Shown here in pieces: positions 16,008 to 24,208 of a stretch of DNA of 28,702 nt; position 1 is the stretch's first letter; each line of letters opens with the position of its first letter. This DNA is from an uncultured Oscillospiraceae bacterium. GTDB taxonomy: Bacteria > Bacillota > Clostridia > Oscillospirales > Oscillospiraceae. The position numbers and the translations under genes are program-made. Location of the stretch: NCBI GenBank assembly GCA_910589155.1, contig CAJURY010000017.1:1-28702 (forward strand), written 5' to 3'. The notes beneath the pieces are model-generated. The model was given only the letters and a program-made list of their open reading frames with translations, was not told where the DNA came from and searched no databases.

Positions 16008-18125
16008 ATGATGAAAAACCTGAAAAAGCTCATTTCCTTCTGCCTGCTTCTGGCTCTATGCCTAAGCTTGGGCACAATTGCCCTGGCCGCTCCGGTTTCG
16101 GAGGCTACCATTGACGTTTCCCGTACCGGCTCTTTAGACATTTACAAGTATGATTTCACCAACGCCGCAAAGGATGGCGTGTGGGATTCCAGCTATGTTT
16201 CTACCGGCGTGTACAACCAGTCGGTGAACGATGCCCTGGGCAGCGCCGTTCGAGCCGGTGATACCGACAATTCCAGCAACTTGGGCAACGGAGAAACCTC
16301 CTGTGGCTACGCCATCAAAGGCGTGGAATTTACCTATCTGCGGGTAGCCGACATTTGCCAGTTCACCGAATCCGCCGCAGACGGCAGTGCCTCCAACCAT
16401 GTAGAAGTACTATATGGTATTCATAAGACAAACGGAGCCGATCTGTTAGCCGCTATCGGTCTGGCGGATGGCGCTGGTCGGTATGAAAATGCCGACAACT
16501 CCGACAAGCTGGACAGCAGCAACTATTACTATCAGTCCGACGTGCTCATTGACGCCCTCCGCGCCGCCTTGGAAGCCAACGCCACCACCGTCAAGAACGC
16601 TCTGGAGCATTACGTAAAGGTAGGCGGCATCGCCCTGCCCCTGACTGACGCTTACGGTCACACCTCCGCCGAAAATCTGCCCTTGGGCCTGTATCTGGTG
16701 GTGGAAACCAAGGTTCCCGAAATGGTCATTGACACCACCACGCCCTTTTTCGTCAGTCTTCCCATGACCTCCGTAAATGGCAGCAACGCCAATGACGGCG
16801 GCGCCCGCTGGATGTACGATGTAACCCTGTACCCCAAGAATCTCACCGGCATTCCCACTCTGGAAAAGACTTTGCGGGAATCCAAAACAGACACCGGCAA
16901 GAACAATGGCTCCAGCAACATTACAGACGGCTACGCCCACACCGGCGCCGCTTCGGATGGCGACGTCATCGACTACCAGTTGATTTCCACTTTGCCCTCC
17001 ATTACTTCCGAATCGACCTTTTTGACCTGCTACACCTTCATAGATACGCTGTCCAAAGGATTGTCTTACAACAAGAATGATGTTGCGCTGGAATTTTTCA
17101 CAGACGCGGCCTGCACCAACAAAATTGCTTCTTGGAATGAATCCGATGGCAAGTTTAGCGTGTCATACAACACCACTGATGACAGCGAATCTGTTATGAC
17201 CATTGCAATGACAGAAAGCGGTCTGGCGGAAATCAACACCAGCAAGGCCGTCTACACCGAAGCGGGCATGGTCAATTCCGGCTACTCCGACTGCACCTTG
17301 CGAATCACCTACGCCGCTACTATCCACTCCGACGCTTCCGTGGTATACGGCGACACCGGCAACCCCAACCAAGTGGTTCTGACCTGGAAGCGTACTTCCT
17401 CCGACTTCTATGATACTCTGGTAGACGACGCTCATGTGTACACCTACGGCCTGGAGCTGACCAAGCTGTTTTCCGACGGCAAAGGCGATTTCAGCAAGGT
17501 GGAATTTCTCATTCACAACGATACCGACGGCTACTTTGTCAAAGCGGAGCTGAACGAGGCCGAGGGCATTTACTACGTCACAGACCATGTGGAAGCCGAG
17601 GCCGACGCCACCCACTTTATTCCTGTGGAGAGTAATGGCAATCCCGGCAAGGTCATTGTGAAGGGTCTGGAGGACGATACCTATACCATAACGGAAGTGC
17701 GCACCGACAACGGCTACACGCTTCTGAGAGATGACATTGCTTTGGTAATTTCCCAGACGGGAACCACTGAAATCTGCGACATTTACGCCTCCGACGTGCT
17801 GGGATTGCTTCAAAATGACCCCCGGTACGCCACAATTATTAACAACACCGGCAACCTGAAGAACATGCCGCAAAAGCATCTGGAACACCATCTGCTGACC
17901 GCCAGCGCAACAGTGGACGGCAACGCCGTAACCATGCTCACCGACAACGGCTCCGCTAATGCAGAAGCGCCCCTGCGGGTGGTCAATACCCGCGGCTTTG
18001 ACCTGCCCAAGACCGGCGATAACGGCACGTGGAAGCTCACCATCTGCGGTACGCTCCTGATTCTCTGCGCCACTGGCTGCATTGTGTTCCTCTTTATCTC
18101 CAAGCGCAAGAAAATCCGCCGGTAA
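16008..18125 (+). CDS. Major pilin (SpaA/FimA-like backbone) with LPKTG anchor
   Basis: A 705-residue sortase-polymerised pilin. Seen in order: a signal peptide (to about residue 28, ALAA), an N-terminal pilin domain, the pilin motif MYDVTLYPKN with Lys277 as the likely cross-linking lysine, central isopeptide-forming domains, a Cna-B-like domain with an E-box (YTITEVRTDNGYTLL), and the sorting signal LPKTG at 666-670, then a hydrophobic helix and KRKK tail. In known Gram-positive pili a class C sortase joins LPxTG of one subunit to the YPKN lysine of the next. Start ATG 16008, or 16011 directly after it, with GAAAGGA upstream. Codon use is strongly biased to C-ending codons, unlike the cargo genes. 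A strong terminator follows. Confidence 0.9.
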   Translation: MMKNLKKLISFCLLLALCLSLGTIALAAPVSEATIDVSRTGSLDIYKYDFTNAAKDGVWDSSYVSTGVYNQSVNDALGSAVRAGDTDNSSNLGNGETSCGYAIKGVEFTYLRVADICQFTESAADGSASNHVEVLYGIHKTNGADLLAAIGLADGAGRYENADNSDKLDSSNYYYQSDVLIDALRAALEANATTVKNALEHYVKVGGIALPLTDAYGHTSAENLPLGLYLVVETKVPEMVIDTTTPFFVSLPMTSVNGSNANDGGARWMYDVTLYPKNLTGIPTLEKTLRESKTDTGKNNGSSNITDGYAHTGAASDGDVIDYQLISTLPSITSESTFLTCYTFIDTLSKGLSYNKNDVALEFFTDAACTNKIASWNESDGKFSVSYNTTDDSESVMTIAMTESGLAEINTSKAVYTEAGMVNSGYSDCTLRITYAATIHSDASVVYGDTGNPNQVVLTWKRTSSDFYDTLVDDAHVYTYGLELTKLFSDGKGDFSKVEFLIHNDTDGYFVKAELNEAEGIYYVTDHVEAEADATHFIPVESNGNPGKVIVKGLEDDTYTITEVRTDNGYTLLRDDIALVISQTGTTEICDIYASDVLGLLQNDPRYATIINNTGNLKNMPQKHLEHHLLTASATVDGNAVTMLTDNGSANAEAPLRVVNTRGFDLPKTGDNGTWKLTICGTLLILCATGCIVFLFISKRKKIRR

Positions 18126-18135
18126 ATAACAAATT

Positions 18136-18158
18136 CCCGGAGGGCTTATCCCTCCGGG
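18136..18158. terminator. Bidirectional terminator between pilin and PBECR4 genes
   Basis: CCCGGAGGG-CTTAT-CCCTCCGGG, a perfect 9-base stem with a 5-base loop, placed between the converging pilin gene (+) and the minus-strand gene at 18164. T-rich flanks are moderate on both sides. Confidence 0.8.
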
Positions 18159-18163
18159 TGGCT

Positions 18164-18754
18164 TTATACAGTGTAATTTTCGTGCTGATAAAGGATGGTG
18201 CACTCCTGTGTTTGCAAATTTCGACGTTCCAAAAGCAGCAGTGTAAGCTTTGTCTGATTCTGTCGATAATCTCTTTGATCCAGCAGAAATACAGAACGAG
18301 AGAATACCTCTTTCGTACCATTCTTTCGATCTGTAAATAAAAACACAACGTCGGGATCTCCACCCGCTATTAAATAAGACGCGCAGATGCGGGTATAGCC
18401 TGGAGTTTTCTTCGGGTCAAAAGAATATGTGAGAAAATAATTGTCAAGTATCTTTTTCAACTGTACAATTGCTTGCAGCCTGGGAGAAACAGAATTGACA
18501 TACGACTGAGACTTTCTGATGTGGCTTTCTGTTACAGCGCCCTGCAAGACCTTATCCATAGCTTTGGCTTGGGAAAAACGCACTGGCAGGACAATATCAT
18601 GCAAGTGTTGGAAGCCCGCCACATGAAAAAATTCGTCCGGTGCAAAGCGCAGATATAAATCATGCAGCTTTTGCTTTCTGGCACAGACTATGTGATATTC
18701 ATAGCTTGTCAATGCAAGCCAGGCCTGGGCAGCCTGATATAGCAAATCCATCAT
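18164..18754 (-). CDS. PBECR4-like nuclease-fold protein
   Basis: A 196-residue protein. The block FAPDEFFHVAGFQHLHDI, followed downstream by VVFLFTDRKNGTKEVFS, resembles the PBECR4 domain (a barnase/EndoU/colicin/RelE-like nuclease family found in phage and mobile-element proteins). No signal peptide or membrane helix is seen. It is on the minus strand inside the pilus module, with its own promoter (18952-18980), a leader of about 190 bases and a terminator. Start: two adjacent ATGs at 18754 and 18751, with a weak AGAGAG site. Possible roles are an RNase toxin, a defence effector or a regulator; catalytic residues cannot be named with confidence. Confidence 0.55.
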   Translation of the reverse strand: MMDLLYQAAQAWLALTSYEYHIVCARKQKLHDLYLRFAPDEFFHVAGFQHLHDIVLPVRFSQAKAMDKVLQGAVTESHIRKSQSYVNSVSPRLQAIVQLKKILDNYFLTYSFDPKKTPGYTRICASYLIAGGDPDVVFLFTDRKNGTKEVFSRSVFLLDQRDYRQNQTKLTLLLLERRNLQTQECTILYQHENYTV

Positions 18755-18778
18755 TTTCTCTCTTTTCGCTTATGTACG

Positions 18779-18813
18779 GTAAAGAGGCTCTGCACATGAC
18801 AGAGCCTCTTTAC
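18779..18813 (-). other. Strong hairpin in the leader of the PBECR4-like gene
   Basis: GTAAAGAGGCTCTG and CAGAGCCTCTTTAC form a perfect 14-base inverted repeat around a 7-base loop, 25 bases upstream of the gene start. On the minus strand no T-run follows, so it is not an intrinsic terminator in the direction of the gene. It may be an attenuator, a stability element or a protein-binding site. Confidence 0.7.
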
Positions 18814-18951
18814 AAACGTGTTTTCTTTCGGCGGACGCCTATTCAGGTTGAGGTAACACGAAACCCTCGGTCAGGCTCCACGAACGGCTGCGGCCTGAAA
18901 CAGTCGAACGTTTCTGCGCCACGGCAGACAGTCTCGCTGCTGCCTACACAT

Positions 18952-18980
18952 AGTATATGCGATTTTCCCAAAAAAGTCAA
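18952..18980 (-). promoter_or_regulatory. Sigma-A-type promoter for the PBECR4-like gene
   Basis: Minus strand TTGACT (18980-18975), 17-base spacer, TATACT (18957-18952). The spacer shares TGGGAAAA with the promoter at 27031-27059. The leader to the start codon is about 190 bases and contains GGCAG...CTGCC and the hairpin at 18779-18813. Confidence 0.8.
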
Positions 18981-19019
18981 ACATTTTTCCGAAAGGGGAA
19001 CACCTGATAGGAGGCCAAT

Positions 19020-19886
19020 TTGAAAAAACGAATTTTAATTTTTCCGCTGCTCCTACTGCTTCTTTTGGGGGTTGGCCTCGCGGCCTATCCCTTTGTGAGT
19101 AACTACTATATGGAGCGGCGCCAGTCTCAAGTATATGCACAGTACCAAGAGGCTATAGAGAAAGCGGACAGCAAAGAACTGGACGCTGCCAAACGCGCGG
19201 CGGCGCAGTATAACACAGCGTTAGCCTCCGGCGCTACCGCCGCCGAACTGGACGCCATGGATTATGCCAGCCTTTTGAATCTGGAGGGAAGCGGCATTAT
19301 GGGCTATATTGAAATCCCCGCCATTGACGTGCGATTGCCCATATACCACGGCGTGGGGGAAGATTCTCTGGAACGTGGCGCAGGGCATTTGCCTGCCACC
19401 TCTTTGCCCATTGGCGGCATTGGAACCCACGCAGTGATCTCCGCCCACACCGGTATGGCCAGCTCTTGGATGTTCACAGACCTGGAGCAACTGGAAACCG
19501 GAGACGTTTTCCACATTCACGTGCTGGAAGAAACCCTCACCTATACGGTGGATCAAATTCTGGTTGTGAGACCTTACCAGACCGACGCTTTAAAAATTGA
19601 CGCTGAACAGGATTATGTTACCCTAGTCACCTGCACGCCCTATGGAGTCAATTCCCACCGGCTTCTGGTGCGCGGGCACAGAACAGGGCAAACAACAGAA
19701 CTACCAACTGACACAAACGACAGCACGCCTGAAATTGTCCCTGAAAATGCGCTCAAACAATCCACTTGGACGGCCAAATATTGGGAAGGCGTCCGAGACG
19801 GATTATTTATTTTTCTAATCGCAATCGCAATTTTGCTGCCTGCGACGCTGCTAGTAAAAGCCCTGCAAAAGAGGAAGCGGAAATGA
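19020..19886 (+). CDS. Class C (pilus) sortase 1
   Basis: A 288-residue membrane transpeptidase that would polymerise the pilin and adhesin encoded upstream. An N-terminal membrane helix (about 4-27) is followed by the sortase domain with catalytic His143 (ISAHTG), Cys205 (TLVTCTPYG) and Arg214 (HRLLVRGHR). A C-terminal membrane helix (about 256-279) ends in a KRKRK tail. Two flanking helices and the TLxTCTPYGxNxHRL block are class C features. The start is TTG 19020, with AGGAGG 5 bases upstream. The next sortase overlaps its stop by 4 bases (ATGA), so both are translated together. Confidence 0.92.
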   Translation: MKKRILIFPLLLLLLLGVGLAAYPFVSNYYMERRQSQVYAQYQEAIEKADSKELDAAKRAAAQYNTALASGATAAELDAMDYASLLNLEGSGIMGYIEIPAIDVRLPIYHGVGEDSLERGAGHLPATSLPIGGIGTHAVISAHTGMASSWMFTDLEQLETGDVFHIHVLEETLTYTVDQILVVRPYQTDALKIDAEQDYVTLVTCTPYGVNSHRLLVRGHRTGQTTELPTDTNDSTPEIVPENALKQSTWTAKYWEGVRDGLFIFLIAIAILLPATLLVKALQKRKRK

Positions 19887-20626
19887 AAAAGAAGCAAATA
19901 ATTCTATGTATTCTGTGTATTTCCTTCCTGCTGTCCGGCCTGGCGCTACTGCTCTATCCATCCGTCAACGCCTGGCTGCAAGAGGGTCGAATCCACCAAA
20001 ATGTGGCGGACTTTCAGGCTGCTATAGATATGGCTCAGTCACCCTCTTTACCAAATACACCTGATGTAGCGTCTACAGAAGAAGGAACCATACCTTATCC
20101 AGAACTTTTTGAGGCCATGGAGGAATACAACACTGCTATCTATCACAACGGCCAGGCCGACCTCTGTGATCTCTGCTCCTATCAAACCCCTGTATTTGAT
20201 TTGACCGAATACGGCATTGAGGACGGCGTGGTGGGAATTCTGTCTATTCCCAAAATGGACTTGGAATTGCCCATCTACTTGGGCGCAACCTCCGAACATC
20301 TGGCAAGCGGAGCAGCTCAACTGTCTCAGACCAGTATGCCCATTGGCGGTGAAAACACCAACTGTGTTCTGGCCGGGCATAGGGGCTGGTATGGTTCTCT
20401 GTTTTTCCGGCATATTGAACTTTTAGAAATCGGAGATGAGGTTATGATTACAAACCTATGGGAAACCCTGAACTATACCGTTTCTGAAATCACGGTAATA
20501 GAGCCAAATGAGATTGACAAAATTCTGATCCAACCGGGCTGTGACATGGTGACACTTTTAACCTGTCACCCCTATGGCTCTGGGGGGCGGTATCGTTACG
20601 TGGTCTACTGTGAGCGTGTGGCATAG
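19883..20626 (+). CDS. Sortase 2 (class C-like)
   Basis: A 247-residue sortase with an N-terminal membrane helix (about 4-26), then catalytic His166 (LAGHRG), Cys228 (TLLTCHPYG) and Arg236/Arg238 (GGRYRYVVY). It has no C-terminal membrane helix and differs from its neighbour around the active site (CHPYGSGGRYR against CTPYGVNSHR). The pair may divide the work: one polymerising pilin, the other adding the LPFTG adhesin or anchoring to the wall. ATG 19883 is taken because it overlaps the previous stop (ATGA) and precedes a normal signal-anchor; an extension to 19766 lies wholly in sortase 1. Confidence 0.88.
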   Translation: MKKKQIILCILCISFLLSGLALLLYPSVNAWLQEGRIHQNVADFQAAIDMAQSPSLPNTPDVASTEEGTIPYPELFEAMEEYNTAIYHNGQADLCDLCSYQTPVFDLTEYGIEDGVVGILSIPKMDLELPIYLGATSEHLASGAAQLSQTSMPIGGENTNCVLAGHRGWYGSLFFRHIELLEIGDEVMITNLWETLNYTVSEITVIEPNEIDKILIQPGCDMVTLLTCHPYGSGGRYRYVVYCERVA

Positions 20627-20639
20627 TTTGCGGGAATCT

Positions 20640-20654
20640 GTCCCAAGTTGGGAC
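20640..20654. repeat. Dispersed palindrome copy 5
   Basis: GTCCCAAGTTGGGAC, 13 bases after the sortase 2 stop. It is paired with copy 6, 60 bases downstream in the same gap. Confidence 0.85.
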
Positions 20655-20699
20655 GCATTTTAGGCAATCAAGAGAGAAACGATTTTGATTAGTTAATTC

Positions 20700-20714
20700 G
20701 TCCCAGGTTGGGAC
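20700..20714. repeat. Dispersed palindrome copy 6
   Basis: GTCCCAGGTTGGGAC, centre GGT instead of AGT. It ends 14 bases before the GGGAGGTG ribosome binding site of the NlpC/P60 gene and is followed by a short T-run. Confidence 0.85.
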
Positions 20715-20742
20715 AGATTTTTCTGTTTGGGAGGTGTTGAAC

Positions 20743-22509
20743 ATATCCGATATTCGGCAGAGAGATGAAAAAGGCAAGCTAAAAACCAGGAAAAAGACGT
20801 CCCGGCAAAAGAGCCGGGCAAAAGCACCCGCCAAACGCCCGCTGATCCGTGCAGTACTCCAGCGGCAGCGGAACCGGCAGAAGGCCAGCGATGATGCCCC
20901 CAATGAACAAGCCTCTAGGGAAGTCCTGTCTGATTCTTCCAACATTTTTGCAGTGGCCAAAGGCAAGGCAAAGGCCACCTTCCGGCGAAATCGGCAAAAA
21001 GCAATGGCAGAGCAGGCACGGAAAACTCCAGAAATGCCCATTGCCAAAGCTCCCGAGAATGCCGTGCCAACCTCCTGGCATTACAGTGCAAATTCTTTCC
21101 ATTCCAGTAATGAGGCGCCAACAATCAAGGAGCGATCAAAAGACAGCATTGTTCTCAGGGAAAAGCGGATATTGGTTCCCAAGACCCGGCAGCGTGGGAT
21201 GCAGACCACACTAAGAATGACACGACCCACAAAAAACGCCATGTCGGCAAACCGAAAAACTGCGGCACAACGAATTACAGAGCGGGCACGCCGCAGCTAT
21301 CAGCGTCAAGCCCAGCGAAAAATGGCGCAGCAGGCGCAAAGGTCTGCCAAAGCATCCGCTACTCTGGCAAAACGGGCGGCAGCGGCAGCTGTCAAGGCTG
21401 TGCAGGCCATCATTGGAATGCTGGTAAGTTTGATTGGAGGCGCCGGGCTCTTTATCATTCTCTGTTTCATAATTTTAGTTGCGGCAATTGCGGCCTCTCC
21501 CTTTGGAATTTTCTTTGCCAGTGAGCCGGGACCGGATGCCGTATCCCTTAATACGGCAATTTCACAAATCAACACGGAGTATTCGGCTCGCCTGGCAGTG
21601 CTTCAGGAGGGAGATTACGACAGTATTCAACTGCACGGCAATTCCCCAGACTGGCAAGAGGTGGTGGCAGTATTCGCAAGCCATACGGCGGGCGCAGAGA
21701 ACGGCGTGGATGTGGCTACCTTGGATGCAGACCGGGTGGAGCGCTTACGAACTACCTTTTGGGATATGTGTTCGATTTCCAGCGAGGAAGAGACCATAGA
21801 ACACCCGGACAGCGATTTCAATGACGAGGTTGGCGACAGCTGGGCAGAGCGGATTTTACATATCACTATCTCCGCTAAGACAGCGGATGAAATGCGGATA
21901 GCCTATCATTTCAGTGACTATCAAAATGAAGCGCTGGACGCCATGCTGTCAGAGCGGGGGGCCATGAGCGATTTGCTTGGGAATCTGAGTATTTCTCAGG
22001 AAAAAGCCCTTGCGCTGCTTCAAAATCTTCCGGCAGATCTGTCCCCGGAACGAAAGGCGGTTGTCCGCCATGCCCTGAGCCTGGTTGGGAAAGTCAATTA
22101 CTTCTGGGGTGGAAAGAGCTTGGTACTTGGCTGGGACAGCCGTTGGGGGCAGCTAACGCAAGTATGGGCAGCCGGGAGCCAGACCACGGGAACCTACCGG
22201 CCTTATGGGTTGGACTGTTCCGGCTTCGTGGACTGGGTATTTTATAACGCCTCCGGCGGAGCCTACGTCATTGGTCACGGCGGAGGAGCCTATGCCCAGC
22301 ATACCTACTGTACAGATATTTCCTGGAGTGAGGCGCAACCCGGCGATTTGGCCTTTTACCCAGAGGATGCGCATATCGGCATTGTTGGCGGCCGGGACGA
22401 AAACGGCAATTTGCTGATTATCCATTGCGCCAGCGGAACTTTAAACAATGTGGTGATTACTGGGGCTAGCGGCTTTATTTCAGTTGGCGTGCCGCAATAT
22501 TACAGATAG
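20743..22509 (+). CDS. NlpC/P60 cell-wall hydrolase of the transfer system
   Basis: About 588 residues. A long, very basic Arg/Lys/Gln/Ala-rich N-terminal part (about 1-215, cytoplasmic) is followed by one membrane helix (about 221-255), an extracellular linker domain and a C-terminal NlpC/P60 peptidase domain with Cys492 in GLDCSGFVDW, His544 in DAHIGIVGG and His near IHCAS. It would cut peptide bridges in peptidoglycan so the channel can cross the wall, as VirB1/CwlT-type proteins do. Start: GGGAGGTG (20729-20736) overlaps GTG 20734 and leaves only two bases before TTG 20737. The codon at ideal distance is ATA 20743, so a non-AUG start is possible and TTG 20737 is the alternative. Confidence 0.88.
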   Translation: MSDIRQRDEKGKLKTRKKTSRQKSRAKAPAKRPLIRAVLQRQRNRQKASDDAPNEQASREVLSDSSNIFAVAKGKAKATFRRNRQKAMAEQARKTPEMPIAKAPENAVPTSWHYSANSFHSSNEAPTIKERSKDSIVLREKRILVPKTRQRGMQTTLRMTRPTKNAMSANRKTAAQRITERARRSYQRQAQRKMAQQAQRSAKASATLAKRAAAAAVKAVQAIIGMLVSLIGGAGLFIILCFIILVAAIAASPFGIFFASEPGPDAVSLNTAISQINTEYSARLAVLQEGDYDSIQLHGNSPDWQEVVAVFASHTAGAENGVDVATLDADRVERLRTTFWDMCSISSEEETIEHPDSDFNDEVGDSWAERILHITISAKTADEMRIAYHFSDYQNEALDAMLSERGAMSDLLGNLSISQEKALALLQNLPADLSPERKAVVRHALSLVGKVNYFWGGKSLVLGWDSRWGQLTQVWAAGSQTTGTYRPYGLDCSGFVDWVFYNASGGAYVIGHGGGAYAQHTYCTDISWSEAQPGDLAFYPEDAHIGIVGGRDENGNLLIIHCASGTLNNVVITGASGFISVGVPQYYR

Positions 22510-22604
22510 GACAATTGGTCGGCGTTTCAATACTTGACACTACCGGCCACTTTTCCGGGATAGCCCGAACAGCCGGCCGGAACCTGCTTTGACCACCAGG
22601 CATG

Positions 22605-22635
22605 AAAAAACCAGGCACGGAAGAACCGTGCCTGG
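22605..22635 (-). terminator. Strong intrinsic terminator of the ABC/secreted-protein operon
   Basis: On the minus strand: CCAGGCACGG-TTCTT-CCGTGCCTGG followed by TTTTTT. It lies about 110 bases after the last gene of the minus-strand cargo operon. The rest of the gap (22510-22742) also holds CCGGCC...GGCCGG around CGGG-ATAG-CCCG, and no gene. Confidence 0.9.
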
Positions 22636-22742
22636 CAGATTAAACGGAATTCTTGTTCTACCATCCTATTCTCGCCACAGAACACGGAAACACTGCTGAA
22701 AACCTGGATGTAGTGGAATTCCATCAGTGTTTACAGGGCACC

Positions 22743-23396
22743 TTAATGTATGCGCAGTCTATGATAGAAAAAGCGTTCCCCAATATGCCCTATGGCAATC
22801 AATAAAATAGCGAATAACAGTAATGGAAGACTGTCAGATATCAAAGATTCCCAACCAGGCAAAGCATCCAATTTCAAAAGGCAGAAACCTTGCATAGAGC
22901 TATCCTTTGAAAAGAACACACAAAACAGCAAATAAGAAAGAACAAGCATACTGCTCATAGCTACTGAATGAAGCAGTACCGATAAAACATAGAGCACACC
23001 GCCAGTCCAGAGTATCTGCACACAGACATAGAGATATTCGTGAAACATAGGACCATATGCTGTGGATACGATGAAAGCACCAGGCAGAAGCACCAGCATG
23101 AAAGAACCGGCTAAAAGCATAAGTTCCGGTGCGCAGGTGTGTTTCCCCTTGCTGCACGCCCGCATAGCCTCCTGCCCTTCACTCTCTATCCACATTTGCA
23201 AATATGCCATATACCAAAGAAGTGCACTTGGTGGAAGCAATATGCGCGATACCATAATCGTATTCTGCAATCCTTCATTACGGGGTGATACGATTGCGAC
23301 TATCGGTATAATCCCATACATACAGATGATTGGAACAAAAAAAAGCAGTAATGAACGGCGAAGCGTAATCCGAATGATCTGCAACCTGTTGATCAT
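22743..23396 (-). CDS. Polytopic membrane protein, ABC-2-type permease candidate
   Basis: A 217-residue protein with about six hydrophobic helices, starting with a basic cytoplasmic segment (MINRLQIIRITLRRS). It ends in an RRLRIH-like basic tail. It overlaps the ABC ATPase gene by 4 bases, so it is most simply the second membrane subunit of that transporter. No conserved motif fixes the substrate. Composition is more AT-rich than the transfer genes. It is the last gene of the minus-strand operon and is followed by a strong terminator. Confidence 0.7.
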   Translation of the reverse strand: MINRLQIIRITLRRSLLLFFVPIICMYGIIPIVAIVSPRNEGLQNTIMVSRILLPPSALLWYMAYLQMWIESEGQEAMRACSKGKHTCAPELMLLAGSFMLVLLPGAFIVSTAYGPMFHEYLYVCVQILWTGGVLYVLSVLLHSVAMSSMLVLSYLLFCVFFSKDSSMQGFCLLKLDALPGWESLISDSLPLLLFAILLIAIGHIGERFFYHRLRIH

Positions 23397-24208
23397 AACT
23401 CTTCGTGGATATACAGCATATATCCATCTTCCACAGTTGGGGGTGTAGGTTTCCAGGGCTGTTCTTGCTGTGACAATATGCGAAGTGACTCCTCGCCCCC
23501 CACATACTCATCCCGCAGAAGAAAATATGGTTCCCTCAGCTCGCTTTTTCGTGCGGCGGGAACAGAGAAAACCCTGCCTTCCGCCTTTTTGCGAATGTCT
23601 TCAGCAGTACTCTGAACCAGAATACGTCCCTTATGCAGAATTATGATGTGATCACAAGCTGATTCTACATCTTCTACAATGTGCGTTGAAATCAAAATTA
23701 TTCTATTTGTGCGAATGCTGGAAATCAAATTCTTAAAGCGCAATCGTTCTTCTGGGTCCAAACCCGCTGTCGGTTCGTCGACCAAAATGAGAGATGGTGA
23801 TCCTAAAAGGGTTTGCGCAATCCCCAACCGGCGTACCATGCCGCCAGATAGGGACGCTACTTTATCTTTAGCGCGCTCTGCCAGATGAACTTGCTCTAAA
23901 CATTCCATCGCGCATATCCGATACCGCGACCGTGGAATATTTTTTAATGCAGCAAAGTACTCCATTGTTTCGAGAACTGTGAGTTCCTTAAACATACCAA
24001 ACTTCTGCGGCAGATACCCTATGTTATCCGCGCCGGAAATCTTTCCATCAAAGGGGCGGAGGATTCCCGCAATACAACGCATAAGCGTCGTTTTACCTGC
24101 GCCATTTGGACCGAGCAGACCATATACGCCAGGTTCCAGATACAAATCAATATCATCTAACGCCGTGTTTTTGCCAAAGCGCATACTAACATTTTTCAAT
24201 TCAAGCAT
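23393..24208 (-). CDS. ABC transporter ATP-binding protein
   Basis: About 271 residues. Walker A GPNGAGKTTL, signature LSGGMVRRLGIAQ, Walker B LILVDEPTAGLDPEE and the switch His (ISTHIVEDV) are all intact. The first 205 residues are a standard nucleotide-binding domain of the BcrA/DrrA type used for peptide or antibiotic export and immunity. The last 65 residues form an extra domain. ATG 24208 is chosen because GGGGGGTGA lies just upstream; an in-frame GTG at 24217 is the alternative. It overlaps the end of the upstream membrane protein gene by 8 bases, showing tight coupling. Confidence 0.92.
   Translation of the reverse strand: MLELKNVSMRFGKNTALDDIDLYLEPGVYGLLGPNGAGKTTLMRCIAGILRPFDGKISGADNIGYLPQKFGMFKELTVLETMEYFAALKNIPRSRYRICAMECLEQVHLAERAKDKVASLSGGMVRRLGIAQTLLGSPSLILVDEPTAGLDPEERLRFKNLISSIRTNRIILISTHIVEDVESACDHIIILHKGRILVQSTAEDIRKKAEGRVFSVPAARKSELREPYFLLRDEYVGGEESLRILSQQEQPWKPTPPTVEDGYMLYIHEEL

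Noticed and set aside
16058..16076. CCTAAGCTTGGGCAC as a palindrome copy
   Set aside because: It is inside the pilin signal-peptide coding sequence and lacks the GTCCCA arm.
16446..16940. Long minus-strand frames opposite the pilin gene (also 17163-18203)
   Set aside because: They are low-complexity Val/Gly-rich shadows caused by the strong codon bias of the pilin gene.
20490..21047. Minus-strand frame with two PTWD-type repeats in its translation
   Set aside because: The repeated peptide is only the translation of the two palindromes at 20640 and 20700, and the frame is otherwise antisense to the sortase and hydrolase genes.
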